Assembly: GCF_001885765.1 (NCBI RefSeq)
Contig: NZ_JXKD01000020.1
Span: 1-36,075, forward strand
Direction of reading: 5' to 3'
Length of the DNA: 36,075 nucleotides
DNA from: Enterococcus aquimarinus
Lineage (GTDB): Bacteria; Bacillota; Bacilli; Lactobacillales; Enterococcaceae
Shown here: one piece after another, positions 12,454 through 20,042 of the stretch
Layout of the letters: the number at the start of each line of letters is the position of its first letter
How positions within the stretch are numbered: position 1 is the first letter of the stretch
Made by a program: the position numbers and the translations under genes
The notes under the pieces: generated by a model
Seen by the model: the letters and a program-made list of their open reading frames with translations, nothing else
The model's database searches: none
Told to the model about the DNA's origin: nothing

Positions 12454-12468
12454 TTAGAATAATTATTT
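12454..12468 (-). promoter_or_regulatory. PerR-box-like operator in the ahpC leader
   Basis: AAATAATTATTCTAA matches 11 of the 14 fixed positions of the Bacillus PerR box TTATAATNATTATAA. It lies about 16-30 bases downstream of the predicted transcription start, where a bound repressor would block transcription. PerR control of ahpCF is established in Bacillus and reported for related genera; here it is inferred. Confidence 0.5.
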
Positions 12469-12490
12469 GAGAGTAATATCTCTAATTAAA

Positions 12491-12519
12491 ACTATACCTA
12501 AATATAATTGATAATTCAA
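12491..12519 (-). promoter_or_regulatory. Promoter of ahpCF
   Basis: TTGAAT (12519-12514) and TATAGT (12496-12491) are spaced by 17 bases on the minus strand. Start of transcription would be near 12484, leaving a 47-base leader before ahpC. Confidence 0.65.
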
Positions 12520-12566
12520 CCAATAAGCTTAAGAAAATATTATTAATATATAAAAACACAAGAACA

Positions 12567-12599
12567 CCGTCTAATTGATTTTCATTCTCAATTAGACGG
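12567..12599. promoter_or_regulatory. Hairpin with a Fur-like box between ahpC and the siderophore operon
   Basis: CCGTCTAATTGA (12567-12578) and TCAATTAGACGG (12588-12599) form a perfect 12-bp stem with a 9-base loop. The top of the stem and the loop together read TGAGAATGAAAATCA on the minus strand (12590-12576), which matches 12 of 15 bases of the clear Fur box ahead of the siderophore genes. There is no T-run, so it is not a typical terminator. ATTCTCAATTA is repeated directly at 12584-12594 and 12604-12614, twenty bases apart. The element lies about 57 bases upstream of the ahpC -35 box. Confidence 0.45.
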
Positions 12600-12660
12600 T
12601 TCTATTCTCAATTATCAGATTAATTGATTTCCCAACTAATGATACGGGACCTGCGGAATC

Positions 12661-12691
12661 TAAAAAAGGGAGTCGCTAAAATAGCCGACTC
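12661..12691 (-). terminator. Terminator after the siderophore operon
   Basis: GAGTCG (12691-12686) pairs with CGACTC (12675-12670) and is followed by CCTTTTTTA on the minus strand. It begins 15 bases after the stop codon of the binding-protein gene. Confidence 0.75.
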
Positions 12692-12705
12692 ACCTCGTCT
12701 TTTGG

Positions 12706-13665
12706 TTATTTAAATGCTTGATTGACATCTTCAATCATTAATTTTAACGATTCAATTCCTGATCCTGCTAAATACCAGACTTGGGGATCTAATGACACGA
12801 CTTGGTCATTCTCACCAGCTGTTGTTTGTTGCACGAGTTCATTCTCAACTAACGAATTTTGCGAAGTATCGCCACCAATGGCTTTTGTGCGATCAATGAC
12901 AAAAATCAAATCAGGATTATTTTTTAAAACATATTCATATGAAACACTTTGTCCATGAGTTGAAGCTTCAATGTTTTCGTCCGCTTGCGCAAAGCCAAAA
13001 GTATCGTGTAAAATCGAGAAGCGTGAACCTGCACCATAAGCAGATAGACTACCTTCATTAATTAACAATGTTAAAGCTTTTAAGTTACTTGCTTCTGCTT
13101 TTTCTTTTGTCTCGTCAATCATTGTTGCTAAGTTTGCGAGTTCTTCTTGGGCTTCTTTTTCTTTCCCAAAAATTTCTCCAATCGTCGTCACGTTGTGTTG
13201 AATTGATTCCCACGTGTTTGTCGTATCAACATTTAAAAACATCGTTGGCGCAATCTTTTCTAAATCTGCTTGGAAGTCTTGTTGACGACCGGAGATAATA
13301 ATTAAGTCAGGTTGTAATTGATTAATTTTTTCTAAATCAGGTTCTTTAATGCCGCCTGCTGATTCCAACGCATCAAAGGTATCTAAGTAATCAGGTAAGC
13401 TATCCACCGGTGTCGCCACAACCGTATCACTTACGCCTAAAACACGCAGCGTATCTAAGGTACTAAAATCAAATACCACTACTTTTTTGGGTTGATAAGG
13501 AACCGTCAATGGGCCATTGCTATCGGTAATTTCGACCTCTGTTTTGACTGCTTGCGATGATTCTTGTGATTGACCACTTTCTATTGTTGTCTCATTTGTC
13601 GAACATGCAGCTAAAAGAGCTGTAAATGTTAGTAATAAGAAGCCTTTTAATACGATTTTTTTCAT
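12706..13665 (-). CDS. Siderophore-binding lipoprotein of ABC importer (YclQ/FatB-like)
   Basis: This 319-aa protein captures ferric siderophore outside the cell and delivers it to the permease. It begins with a lipoprotein signal peptide ending in the lipobox LLAAC (cysteine at about residue 21), then a Ser/Gln-rich linker. The mature part is a class III binding protein with two lobes: VVVFDFSTLDTLRVLG in the N-lobe, LEKINQLQPDLIIISGRQ before the hinge helix, and LKNNPDLIFVIDRTKAIGG in the C-lobe. These features are closest to the B. subtilis YclQ and FatB/CeuE group, which handle petrobactin, catechols or similar ligands. The ligand here cannot be read from sequence. It is the last gene of the operon, 38 bases after the ATPase gene, with AATTGGAGG before ATG 13665. 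Confidence 0.9.
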   Translation of the reverse strand: MKKIVLKGFLLLTFTALLAACSTNETTIESGQSQESSQAVKTEVEITDSNGPLTVPYQPKKVVVFDFSTLDTLRVLGVSDTVVATPVDSLPDYLDTFDALESAGGIKEPDLEKINQLQPDLIIISGRQQDFQADLEKIAPTMFLNVDTTNTWESIQHNVTTIGEIFGKEKEAQEELANLATMIDETKEKAEASNLKALTLLINEGSLSAYGAGSRFSILHDTFGFAQADENIEASTHGQSVSYEYVLKNNPDLIFVIDRTKAIGGDTSQNSLVENELVQQTTAGENDQVVSLDPQVWYLAGSGIESLKLMIEDVNQAFK

Positions 13666-13703
13666 TATTATTCCTCCAATTATTCTATTACTTATTTTTA
13701 AGG

Positions 13704-14462
13704 TTAATGGAAATACATACAGAATCGTTTTCCTTCAATTTCACAGATTTTGACATTCATACCGTACAGCTGATTGAGTACTTCGGGCTGAATAATTTCA
13801 TTTGTTGAGCCTTTAGCGAAAATTTTCCCGTCTTTCATCGCCACAATATAATCTGCAAAACCAGCCGCAAAATTGATATCATGTAACACGATCACGACCG
13901 TTTTATGGTGTTCTTCAACGAGTTTCTTAAGCAAGTGCATCATTTGATTGGCATGATTTAAATCAAGGTTATTAAGTGGTTCATCCAGTAAGATATAATC
14001 CGTGTCTTGCGCAAGAATCATCGCGATATAGACTCGTTGCAATTGGCCGCCGGATAAGGCATGAATTGAGGACTCTTTTAAGTCAGCCAGTTCCATTTGG
14101 GCAATCGCCGTTTCAATGATGTGGTGATCTTCTGCGGTCAATTTTCCGCGATTATACGGAAAACGTCCAAACGAAATCAAATCATAAACAGAGATATTCA
14201 ACTGAATGCCATTACTTTGCTTTAAAATCGCTAATTTTTGGGCTAATTCTTTTGATTTCCAATTCCGGATTTCTTGTTGGTCTAAATAAATATCACCCGT
14301 ACTTTGAGCTTGCAATCCGCTAATTAGAGATAAAAATGTACTTTTTCCAGCACCATTTGGCCCAATAAATGCAATTAATTTTTCTTTTGGCAACTCAATA
14401 TCAATCGCTTCTAAAATTTTCTTTTCGCCATAATTTTTCGAAATATTCCCGGCTCTAATCAT
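13704..14462 (-). CDS. Siderophore ABC importer ATPase (YclP-like)
   Basis: This 252-aa protein powers ferric-siderophore uptake. The nucleotide-binding motifs are complete: Walker A GPNGAGKST (34-42), Q-loop around KQSNG (81-85), signature LSGGQ (136-140), Walker B YILLDEP ending with D160 and E161, and the switch histidine in VIVLHDINFA. The Q-loop region NISVYDLISFGRFPYNRG is typical of FepC/FhuC-type importers. The gene overlaps the upstream permease gene by four bases (ATGA), so the two are probably translated together. Confidence 0.94.
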   Translation of the reverse strand: MIRAGNISKNYGEKKILEAIDIELPKEKLIAFIGPNGAGKSTFLSLISGLQAQSTGDIYLDQQEIRNWKSKELAQKLAILKQSNGIQLNISVYDLISFGRFPYNRGKLTAEDHHIIETAIAQMELADLKESSIHALSGGQLQRVYIAMILAQDTDYILLDEPLNNLDLNHANQMMHLLKKLVEEHHKTVVIVLHDINFAAGFADYIVAMKDGKIFAKGSTNEIIQPEVLNQLYGMNVKICEIEGKRFCMYFH

Positions 14463-15418
14463 GTTTGCTTCCTCTCTGCGATAATTTTTCCAACAAAGAA
14501 AATACCGCCACTAAATTGAATCACGACACTAATTGTCGTTTTCCATTGAAACACTTGTTCAACTAAGAATTGACCGCTAATCAAGAGTAAAACACCAATT
14601 AAAAAACTTCCTAAAAACAATTGTTGGTGTCGATACGTATAAAATAAACGATAACTAATCGTTGCGACTATAAAACCTAAGAAGATTGTCGGACCGACTA
14701 AGGCTGTCGCAGTCCCTGTCAAAATCACAATACTAAACAACGTCTTCTTTTGAAAAAGGTGAATATTAATTCCGAGATTCTTTGCTGGATCGATTCCGAG
14801 TAATAAGATGTTCAACTCAGGTGCTACCCGCCAAAGATGAAAAGTAGCCAGCAAAATAATCACAGCAGAAACAAGTAAATGCTGGTGATTGACGTTCCCA
14901 AAACTGGCAAACAGTCGACCTTGAAGTAAATCATATTCATTTGGATCCATCAATACTTGTAAAAACGTGCTTAAACTTGAAAATAGCGTTCCAGCGACCA
15001 TCCCTACCATTAGAAGTAAGAACAAATTCCCGGTAGCTTTTTCCATGAAATAAAGTAAGAATAGGACGCTGAACAAACTCATTAGAAGAATGTTTGCTAA
15101 AAACATCCAAATCGATTCTTGCGAGAGCATGGTCACGCCACCAATGAAGAAAAAGAGCAATGTTTGAATCAAAATATAAAAATTATCTAATCCTAAAATG
15201 CCTGGCGTCAAAAATTGATTACGGGTCAATGTTTGAAACGAGATGGTACTGACTGACGTCGCCAAGGCAACAAGGATGAAGGCGAGAATTTTTTTTCCGC
15301 GAAGCGCAAAGGCAAAGGCAAAATTCCCGTACGTGTTGTATGTTAAATAGAGCGTACTAAATAGTGCACACAAGACGAGTAAACCGATAATTTTAAGCCA
15401 ATAAGAGGATATTTTCAT
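14459..15418 (-). CDS. Siderophore ABC importer permease, FecCD family (YclO-like)
   Basis: This 319-aa protein is the second permease subunit, with about nine or ten membrane helices. It carries FecCD features such as LTRNQFLTPGILGLDNFY near residue 65, LLLGIDPAKNLGINI near 205 (the ATPase-facing coupling helix) and GPTIFLGFIVATISYRLF near 245. It overlaps both neighbours by four bases. Together with the next gene it forms the heterodimeric channel. The order permease, permease, ATPase, binding protein is that of B. subtilis yclNOPQ. Confidence 0.93.
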   Translation of the reverse strand: MKISSYWLKIIGLLVLCALFSTLYLTYNTYGNFAFAFALRGKKILAFILVALATSVSTISFQTLTRNQFLTPGILGLDNFYILIQTLLFFFIGGVTMLSQESIWMFLANILLMSLFSVLFLLYFMEKATGNLFLLLMVGMVAGTLFSSLSTFLQVLMDPNEYDLLQGRLFASFGNVNHQHLLVSAVIILLATFHLWRVAPELNILLLGIDPAKNLGINIHLFQKKTLFSIVILTGTATALVGPTIFLGFIVATISYRLFYTYRHQQLFLGSFLIGVLLLISGQFLVEQVFQWKTTISVVIQFSGGIFFVGKIIAERKQT

Positions 15419-16362
15419 GCTTGTTTCCTCCTCATTAATAAGAATAAAAAGAGCGCGCCGCCAATGACACCGACTACGACACTGACTGGGATTTCATAAG
15501 GCGCAATTAAAACTCGAGCAATAATATCACAAACTAATAAGAAAATCGCGCCAAAAATCGCAGTCAGTCCCATCGTGTTTTTAAAATGATCGCCGTAAAA
15601 CAGTGAGACTAAATTGGGAACCACCACGCCTAGAAAAGGAATCGCACCAACCATTAATAAGACCGAACTACTCCCTAACGCGACCAAAGCGAAAACAATC
15701 CATTGCAATCGTTGGTGGTTTAGTCCTAGGTTAGTGGAAAGTTCTGACCCTAAACCTGCAATCGTGATTTGATAACCTAAGAAATATAATAAAATAAAGA
15801 CAGGAATCGTCACATAGATTAATTCGTAACTCCCCTCCATGACTGTCGCAAAATTTCCTTGTAACCAGGAAGAAACATTTTGGACGACTTGGAATTGATA
15901 CGCTAAAAACGTCGCAATCGCTCCAATAATATTCCCAAACATAACGCCTGTTAGCGGTAAAATCATCGGATCTCCTTTAGGCAAGACTTTACTTAGACTT
16001 AAGAATAAGAGAACCCCGACATAAGCAAAAACAAAAGCCGCCAAGGAGCGCGTTAAAACGGAACTATTAGGCAAGAAAATCATAACGATTAAAATCCCTA
16101 ATCGTGCACTGTCCATCATGCCAATCGTCCCTTCCGAAACGAATTTGTTTTGCATTAAGTGTTGCATAATTTTTCCTCCAACACTTAACATCCCACCCGC
16201 TAGAATTAAGCTAATTGTCCGTGGAAAACGTGTCTTGATAAATAACATCCGCTCAATCTCGTCGCCTTCAAGTAAGCCCGTAATAGAAACGCCGTGCACG
16301 CCCACAAACAAAGAAATAATGGTTAATATCAATAATAAAAGGAAGAGATAGCTTTTCTTCAT
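15415..16362 (-). CDS. Siderophore ABC importer permease, FecCD family (YclN-like)
   Basis: This 315-aa protein is the first permease subunit and the first gene of the operon. It shows the FecCD hallmarks: RFPRTISLILAGGMLSVGGKIMQ near residue 47 (opening helix), LGSELSTNLGLN near 203 and GAIPFLGVVVPNLV near 240, with about nine or ten membrane helices. GAGAGGAG precedes ATG 16362. The promoter region carries a perfect Fur box, so expression should rise when iron is scarce. Confidence 0.93.
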   Translation of the reverse strand: MKKSYLFLLLLILTIISLFVGVHGVSITGLLEGDEIERMLFIKTRFPRTISLILAGGMLSVGGKIMQHLMQNKFVSEGTIGMMDSARLGILIVMIFLPNSSVLTRSLAAFVFAYVGVLLFLSLSKVLPKGDPMILPLTGVMFGNIIGAIATFLAYQFQVVQNVSSWLQGNFATVMEGSYELIYVTIPVFILLYFLGYQITIAGLGSELSTNLGLNHQRLQWIVFALVALGSSSVLLMVGAIPFLGVVVPNLVSLFYGDHFKNTMGLTAIFGAIFLLVCDIIARVLIAPYEIPVSVVVGVIGGALFLFLLMRRKQA

Positions 16363-16384
16363 TGGATACTCCTCTCACACTCAT

Positions 16385-16399
16385 TGAGAATGATTCTCA
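16385..16399. promoter_or_regulatory. Fur box of the siderophore operon
   Basis: TGAGAATGATTCTCA is a perfect 7-1-7 inverted repeat of the Gram-positive Fur class (TGATAATNATTATCA type). It lies just downstream of the predicted start point, overlapping the leader, an ideal position for iron-dependent repression. Confidence 0.9.
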
Positions 16400-16410
16400 T
16401 TCTCTCGTGT

Positions 16411-16439
16411 ATTCTATGCTATATCTGATAAAATATCAA
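16411..16439 (-). promoter_or_regulatory. Promoter of the siderophore operon
   Basis: TTGATA (16439-16434) and TAGAAT (16416-16411) are separated by 17 bases on the minus strand. The start would fall near 16404, directly next to the Fur box. Confidence 0.7.
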
Positions 16440-16454
16440 TGATTTTTTTGTAGA

Positions 16455-16522
16455 AAAAGTAAATCGTCGATAAAAAAGGAGAAAAATAGACTTTTCTCCT
16501 TTTTTATCGACGATTTACTTTT
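16455..16522. terminator. 31-bp perfect inverted repeat spanning the end of the flavoprotein gene
   Basis: Positions 16455-16485 and 16492-16522 are exact reverse complements around a 6-base loop. Each arm contains a run of six A or T, and on the minus strand the left arm ends in CTTTT followed by further T (16461-16454). The right arm includes the stop codon and the last five codons of the flavoprotein gene. It probably acts as a terminator, in either direction, and insulates the Fur-controlled promoter 16 bases beyond it. Confidence 0.75.
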
Positions 16523-17868
16523 AAAATACCCTCTAACGCTAAGTCATTAAAGAAATGTAATGGATTCGAAAATTTTGGATTAAAATAAAAATCCATCGTT
16601 AGCATTTCATCCAGTGTCGTTTGTTTCGTGATTAGGCCAGATAACGTATTGATTAATTCAAGCGATTTTTCGTAATTGGAAATAATCTGACCACCTAATA
16701 ATTGTTTGGAGTGTTGATCAAAGACGAACTTTATCGTGATTTCAAAGTCCGTTTCTAGACTAAACAAAGCAGATTTTTCGTACGTTTTAGAAACAGATTG
16801 GACGGACAAGCCATAGTAGGGCGCTTCATCTTCATTAATACCCGTACTCGCTAAATAATAGGCGAAAAGCTCACTAGCAATCGTCCGTTGAACTACCGGA
16901 AAAGGAATCTTGACATCTAACAAAATATTCGTCGCCGCAATGATCCCCGTTCGATAAGCATTGGTCACTAATGGGATATAACTAGGGGTATTTGACTGAC
17001 TGAAATAAACAGAAACGAGATCACCCACCGCATAAATAAAGGGATCGGAGGTTTGCATGTATTCATTCGTTTCAATTGTTCCATCGGCATTAACCGATAC
17101 AATATCTGCGACTAATTCAATATTCGGTCGTGGATTGATTGCATAGATGAGCGCATCACCTTCAATCAGGTCATCGTGGGTCAACTGAACACCTTTAAAA
17201 TGATTATTTTCATCAATTTCTACCGACTGGACATTACGATTTAATTTTAACTGCACATTGGCTGGTAAATCACGCAATAAGATAGACGTAATTTCATCAT
17301 CAAAATAGCGAAACAATCCTCGATTCATACGATCCAGTAAAATCACTTCTTTATTCATTTGGCTTAGGGTTTCAGCCAACTCAAAGCCGATTAATCCCGC
17401 GCCAATAATAATGACTTTCTGGCTCGCTTCTAAAGTTACCGCTGCTTTTTTTGCTTGGGATAAACTCTTATAATTCGTCACCTGGTCTTCCATTTCTTCT
17501 GAAAAAGACGTTTGATACTGGCTCGAACCCATCGCTAATACCAAAAAGTCATAAGAAATAGTGTCTTCAATTTTCGTTTCGCCATCTTGCATCGTCACCG
17601 TAATTGACTTGCTTTCAGGACAAACGGCGGTCACTTTCGAGTGAATCATGACGTTAATTCCTTCTGTCAATAACTGACTTGGGCTCGTCGTGCGACAAAC
17701 TTCAAGGGTAGGAACGTATTTTTCCAAATATAAATTTAAACTACTGCCAATGTATCCTAAGACATTGGATTGTTCGATAATAATGACTTCTACGGAAGGA
17801 TTAATTTTCTTTAAATGTCTAGCAGTCGCAATCCCTCCGTGAGAACCACCAATAATTAAAACGCGCAT
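16504..17868 (-). CDS. NADH oxidase/peroxidase-like flavoprotein lacking the redox cysteine
   Basis: This 454-aa protein belongs to the pyridine nucleotide-disulfide oxidoreductase group that contains enterococcal NADH peroxidase (Npx, 447 aa), NADH oxidase and CoA-disulfide reductase. It opens with MRVLIIGGSHGG (FAD), has IIIGAGLIGFELAETL (NAD) near residue 153, YAVGDL near 285 and a full dimerisation domain with STGINEDEAPYYG. In Npx and Nox the cysteine sulfenic acid residue is C42; here the aligned residue is S42 (YIGSSLNLYLE). In those enzymes loss of this cysteine turns a water-forming oxidase or peroxidase into an H2O2-forming one, so the product here may be peroxide or the role non-redox. 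It is the last gene of a five-gene operon, 16 bases after the Mga-like regulator; GGGAGGAG precedes ATG 17868. Confidence 0.85.
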   Translation of the reverse strand: MRVLIIGGSHGGIATARHLKKINPSVEVIIIEQSNVLGYIGSSLNLYLEKYVPTLEVCRTTSPSQLLTEGINVMIHSKVTAVCPESKSITVTMQDGETKIEDTISYDFLVLAMGSSQYQTSFSEEMEDQVTNYKSLSQAKKAAVTLEASQKVIIIGAGLIGFELAETLSQMNKEVILLDRMNRGLFRYFDDEITSILLRDLPANVQLKLNRNVQSVEIDENNHFKGVQLTHDDLIEGDALIYAINPRPNIELVADIVSVNADGTIETNEYMQTSDPFIYAVGDLVSVYFSQSNTPSYIPLVTNAYRTGIIAATNILLDVKIPFPVVQRTIASELFAYYLASTGINEDEAPYYGLSVQSVSKTYEKSALFSLETDFEITIKFVFDQHSKQLLGGQIISNYEKSLELINTLSGLITKQTTLDEMLTMDFYFNPKFSNPLHFFNDLALEGILKVNRR

Positions 17869-17884
17869 GAAAGCTCCTCCCTTT

Positions 17885-19318
17885 TTATTGAGGCAATGAT
17901 TGATTCAGTGCCTGTTGTATTCGTTCAATTTCAAAAGTCGTCGGTAATTGCGTCACAATGCAATACGCTTCCCACTGATAGTCTGCGACGTCTGTAAATT
18001 CGTCCACTAATAATAATTGATACGGTCGTTCTTTGACCGCCCGCTCGATGTCTATCGTGGGTAAGATTCCTAGTTCTTTTTGCAAAAAATCTAGATAACT
18101 ATTAGCTTGTAGCGAAACTTCAATGGCTACCCCAATGTGTTTCGTTCGTTCGATTTTTTGTTGATATTTTTCGAGTAAAAAACCATAACTGCCATCAAGA
18201 TTGCGCCACTGCGTAGTGGTCAAATGACGAGCAAGCTGATTTTCCACAATCGTCATACAGTGATCAAGCTTTTCAGGGGCACAATCAGATAACAATGATT
18301 GAAATAATGGGAAATCCTCATCAAAGCCCCCATAATAAAATACGACCCGACTATGTAGCGAATATAAAAATCGTTGGGCTAACGGTGACAAGTGCGCCAC
18401 CATTTCGTTGTCTTCGATAATGACCTTGGCCACTTTTCGATTCGTTTCAAAAATCGTTAACAAAAGAGGCGAATGGGTATCGCTCTCTTCAGGCAAATAC
18501 ATGCCTTCTGACAGTAGGAATAGATACAGGTAAATAGCCTCGCTATCAAACGATTGATAAGCAAAACGACTTAAATAACGAGCAAGAATATTTTTTAATT
18601 GTTTAAACATCTCATCTTCATTAAATTCCGTTAAAAAAACCTGACTAAAATCTTTCCGGTGTTCTTCGCGGTAATCAAAACGTCGGGACATAATTTCAAA
18701 CCATAAAACTAATTTCCAATACTCCGTTACAGAGAATTTCCGTTGAAAATGGTCTTCTAGAATATGAATTAAATGCTGACTCATTGAAGGATCGAGCCTT
18801 TTTTTTAGACTTTCAAGGGTTTGGCTATGCCAGAAAAAATGAAAAAAGAAAAAGCGGATTTGATTTTCATCGCCAATAATTTTTTTGTTCTTAATTTGAA
18901 TATCAAACTCTGTCAAAACCTGATTAATTGCCTTAAATCTTCTAAAAATAGAAGCTTCACTAATTTGAAATTCAATCATCATTTTCGTGATCGAGATATT
19001 TTTTTGTTTAAAAATCGAAGCCAATAATTGATAATCCAGTCCTTGTTGCAAGTAATGGTTCAAAAACCCTTTGACCGAGAAATCGCTAGGCAAAATCAAG
19101 GCATAATCGTCATTGGCATTTTTTTCTAAACGGGCATTTGGAGCGTACGCCTTGAGCTCTTCTTCCAAACTCACTAATTCTTTTTGTAACGTTGGAAGAG
19201 AGACATGAATTTCTTGAGCAAGTTCTTTTAAGGCAATCTCTTGGGTGTGGTGGAGAAAATATTCAAACACTAAATATTGAACTTGCTGATTTTTCGACAA
19301 TAATTGCGTAAGCCTCAT
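17885..19318 (-). CDS. Mga/AtxA-like transcriptional regulator
   Basis: This 477-aa protein looks like a member of the Mga family of Gram-positive virulence and metabolism regulators. Residues 10-60 form an HTH (ALKELAQEIHVSLPTLQKELVSLEEEL) and 105-150 form a second one (ITKMMIEFQISEASIFRRFKAINQVL), the usual DNA-binding pair. The middle (about 165-390) is helical and resembles PTS-regulatory (PRD-like) modules, and the last 85 residues resemble an EIIB-like fold (HIGVAIEV near 390). I see no clear conserved phosphohistidine. The start overlaps the methyltransferase gene by four bases. It most likely controls this operon or nearby surface genes, but the target is not evident. Confidence 0.8.
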   Translation of the reverse strand: MRLTQLLSKNQQVQYLVFEYFLHHTQEIALKELAQEIHVSLPTLQKELVSLEEELKAYAPNARLEKNANDDYALILPSDFSVKGFLNHYLQQGLDYQLLASIFKQKNISITKMMIEFQISEASIFRRFKAINQVLTEFDIQIKNKKIIGDENQIRFFFFHFFWHSQTLESLKKRLDPSMSQHLIHILEDHFQRKFSVTEYWKLVLWFEIMSRRFDYREEHRKDFSQVFLTEFNEDEMFKQLKNILARYLSRFAYQSFDSEAIYLYLFLLSEGMYLPEESDTHSPLLLTIFETNRKVAKVIIEDNEMVAHLSPLAQRFLYSLHSRVVFYYGGFDEDFPLFQSLLSDCAPEKLDHCMTIVENQLARHLTTTQWRNLDGSYGFLLEKYQQKIERTKHIGVAIEVSLQANSYLDFLQKELGILPTIDIERAVKERPYQLLLVDEFTDVADYQWEAYCIVTQLPTTFEIERIQQALNQSLPQ

Positions 19319-20040
19319 CGCGCCACCTCCTCTTGTGATACGGGGATTATTAATAGTTCAAAGATTACTTGACGTGGGTTTAAAAAAGTTGAATCGGTTT
19401 TAAAATAGGTAGCTGCAATTTTTTCTAACGTTGTATAAGGGATTTCTTCTGAAAAATACTCATAAAAGAACGACTTTTCGATTGTTTCTTCTAGTGGATA
19501 GACAAACTCCACTACTTGAAAAGGCATACCGTGTAACCATTTTTTGTACTGGTGCATCAGATTGAATGGCTTTTCTTCTAATGGCGAGAATAGCACATCC
19601 TCATCGGCAACTAAGCGCAAAAGATAGACCGCTTTTTTCGCAATCCGCAGCAATTCTAGCAATTGTTTTGGTGTATCTAAAGCAGGATTCATCGCGGAAA
19701 AGACAACATCAAAGGAACAATCGCGCGTTTGTGCCAAAAAGCTCGCTTGTGTTTGTTCGATAAACGTTACGTTTGAGTGCGGCGCTTTTTTTCGCGCGAT
19801 GTCAAGCATCCTAGGCGAAAAATCAACCAAAGTATAACGCTCTACTAGCGGTAAAAATACTTCGATATATTTCCCAGTCCCTCCAGCTAAATCTAAAAAA
19901 GAAGAAACCGGAAAGAGCGGTTGCTTCTTTACGAAAGTGTTCAAATCATCAAGTAAGGTCGTAGCCGATTCTTCTTGGATGCTATCATAATCATCGGCAA
20001 AATCATCCCAAAAAGCAATCATTTCCTCTAATTCATCCAT
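19315..20040 (-). CDS. Class I SAM-dependent methyltransferase
   Basis: This protein of about 241 aa has the class I fold: motif I DLAGGTG (50-56), the acidic end of strand 2 in YTLVDFSPRMLDIA, and the post-I segment CSFDVVFSAMNPALDT. It has no membrane segment. The substrate is unknown; small molecules or proteins are possible. I start it at ATG 20040. A GTG at 20043 overlaps the stop codon of the previous gene and is also possible. The gene is embedded between an unknown protein and the Mga-like regulator with no gaps, so it belongs to the same functional unit. Confidence 0.75.
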   Translation of the reverse strand: MDELEEMIAFWDDFADDYDSIQEESATTLLDDLNTFVKKQPLFPVSSFLDLAGGTGKYIEVFLPLVERYTLVDFSPRMLDIARKKAPHSNVTFIEQTQASFLAQTRDCSFDVVFSAMNPALDTPKQLLELLRIAKKAVYLLRLVADEDVLFSPLEEKPFNLMHQYKKWLHGMPFQVVEFVYPLEETIEKSFFYEYFSEEIPYTTLEKIAATYFKTDSTFLNPRQVIFELLIIPVSQEEVAR

Positions 20041-20042
20041 CA

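Noticed and set aside
12567-12599. Hairpin as a terminator of the siderophore operon
   Set aside because: It has no T-run and a proper terminator is found at 12661-12691.
16504-17868. Annotation as NADH peroxidase or CoA-disulfide reductase
   Set aside because: Both need the cysteine at position 42, which is serine here, so a specific name would mislead.
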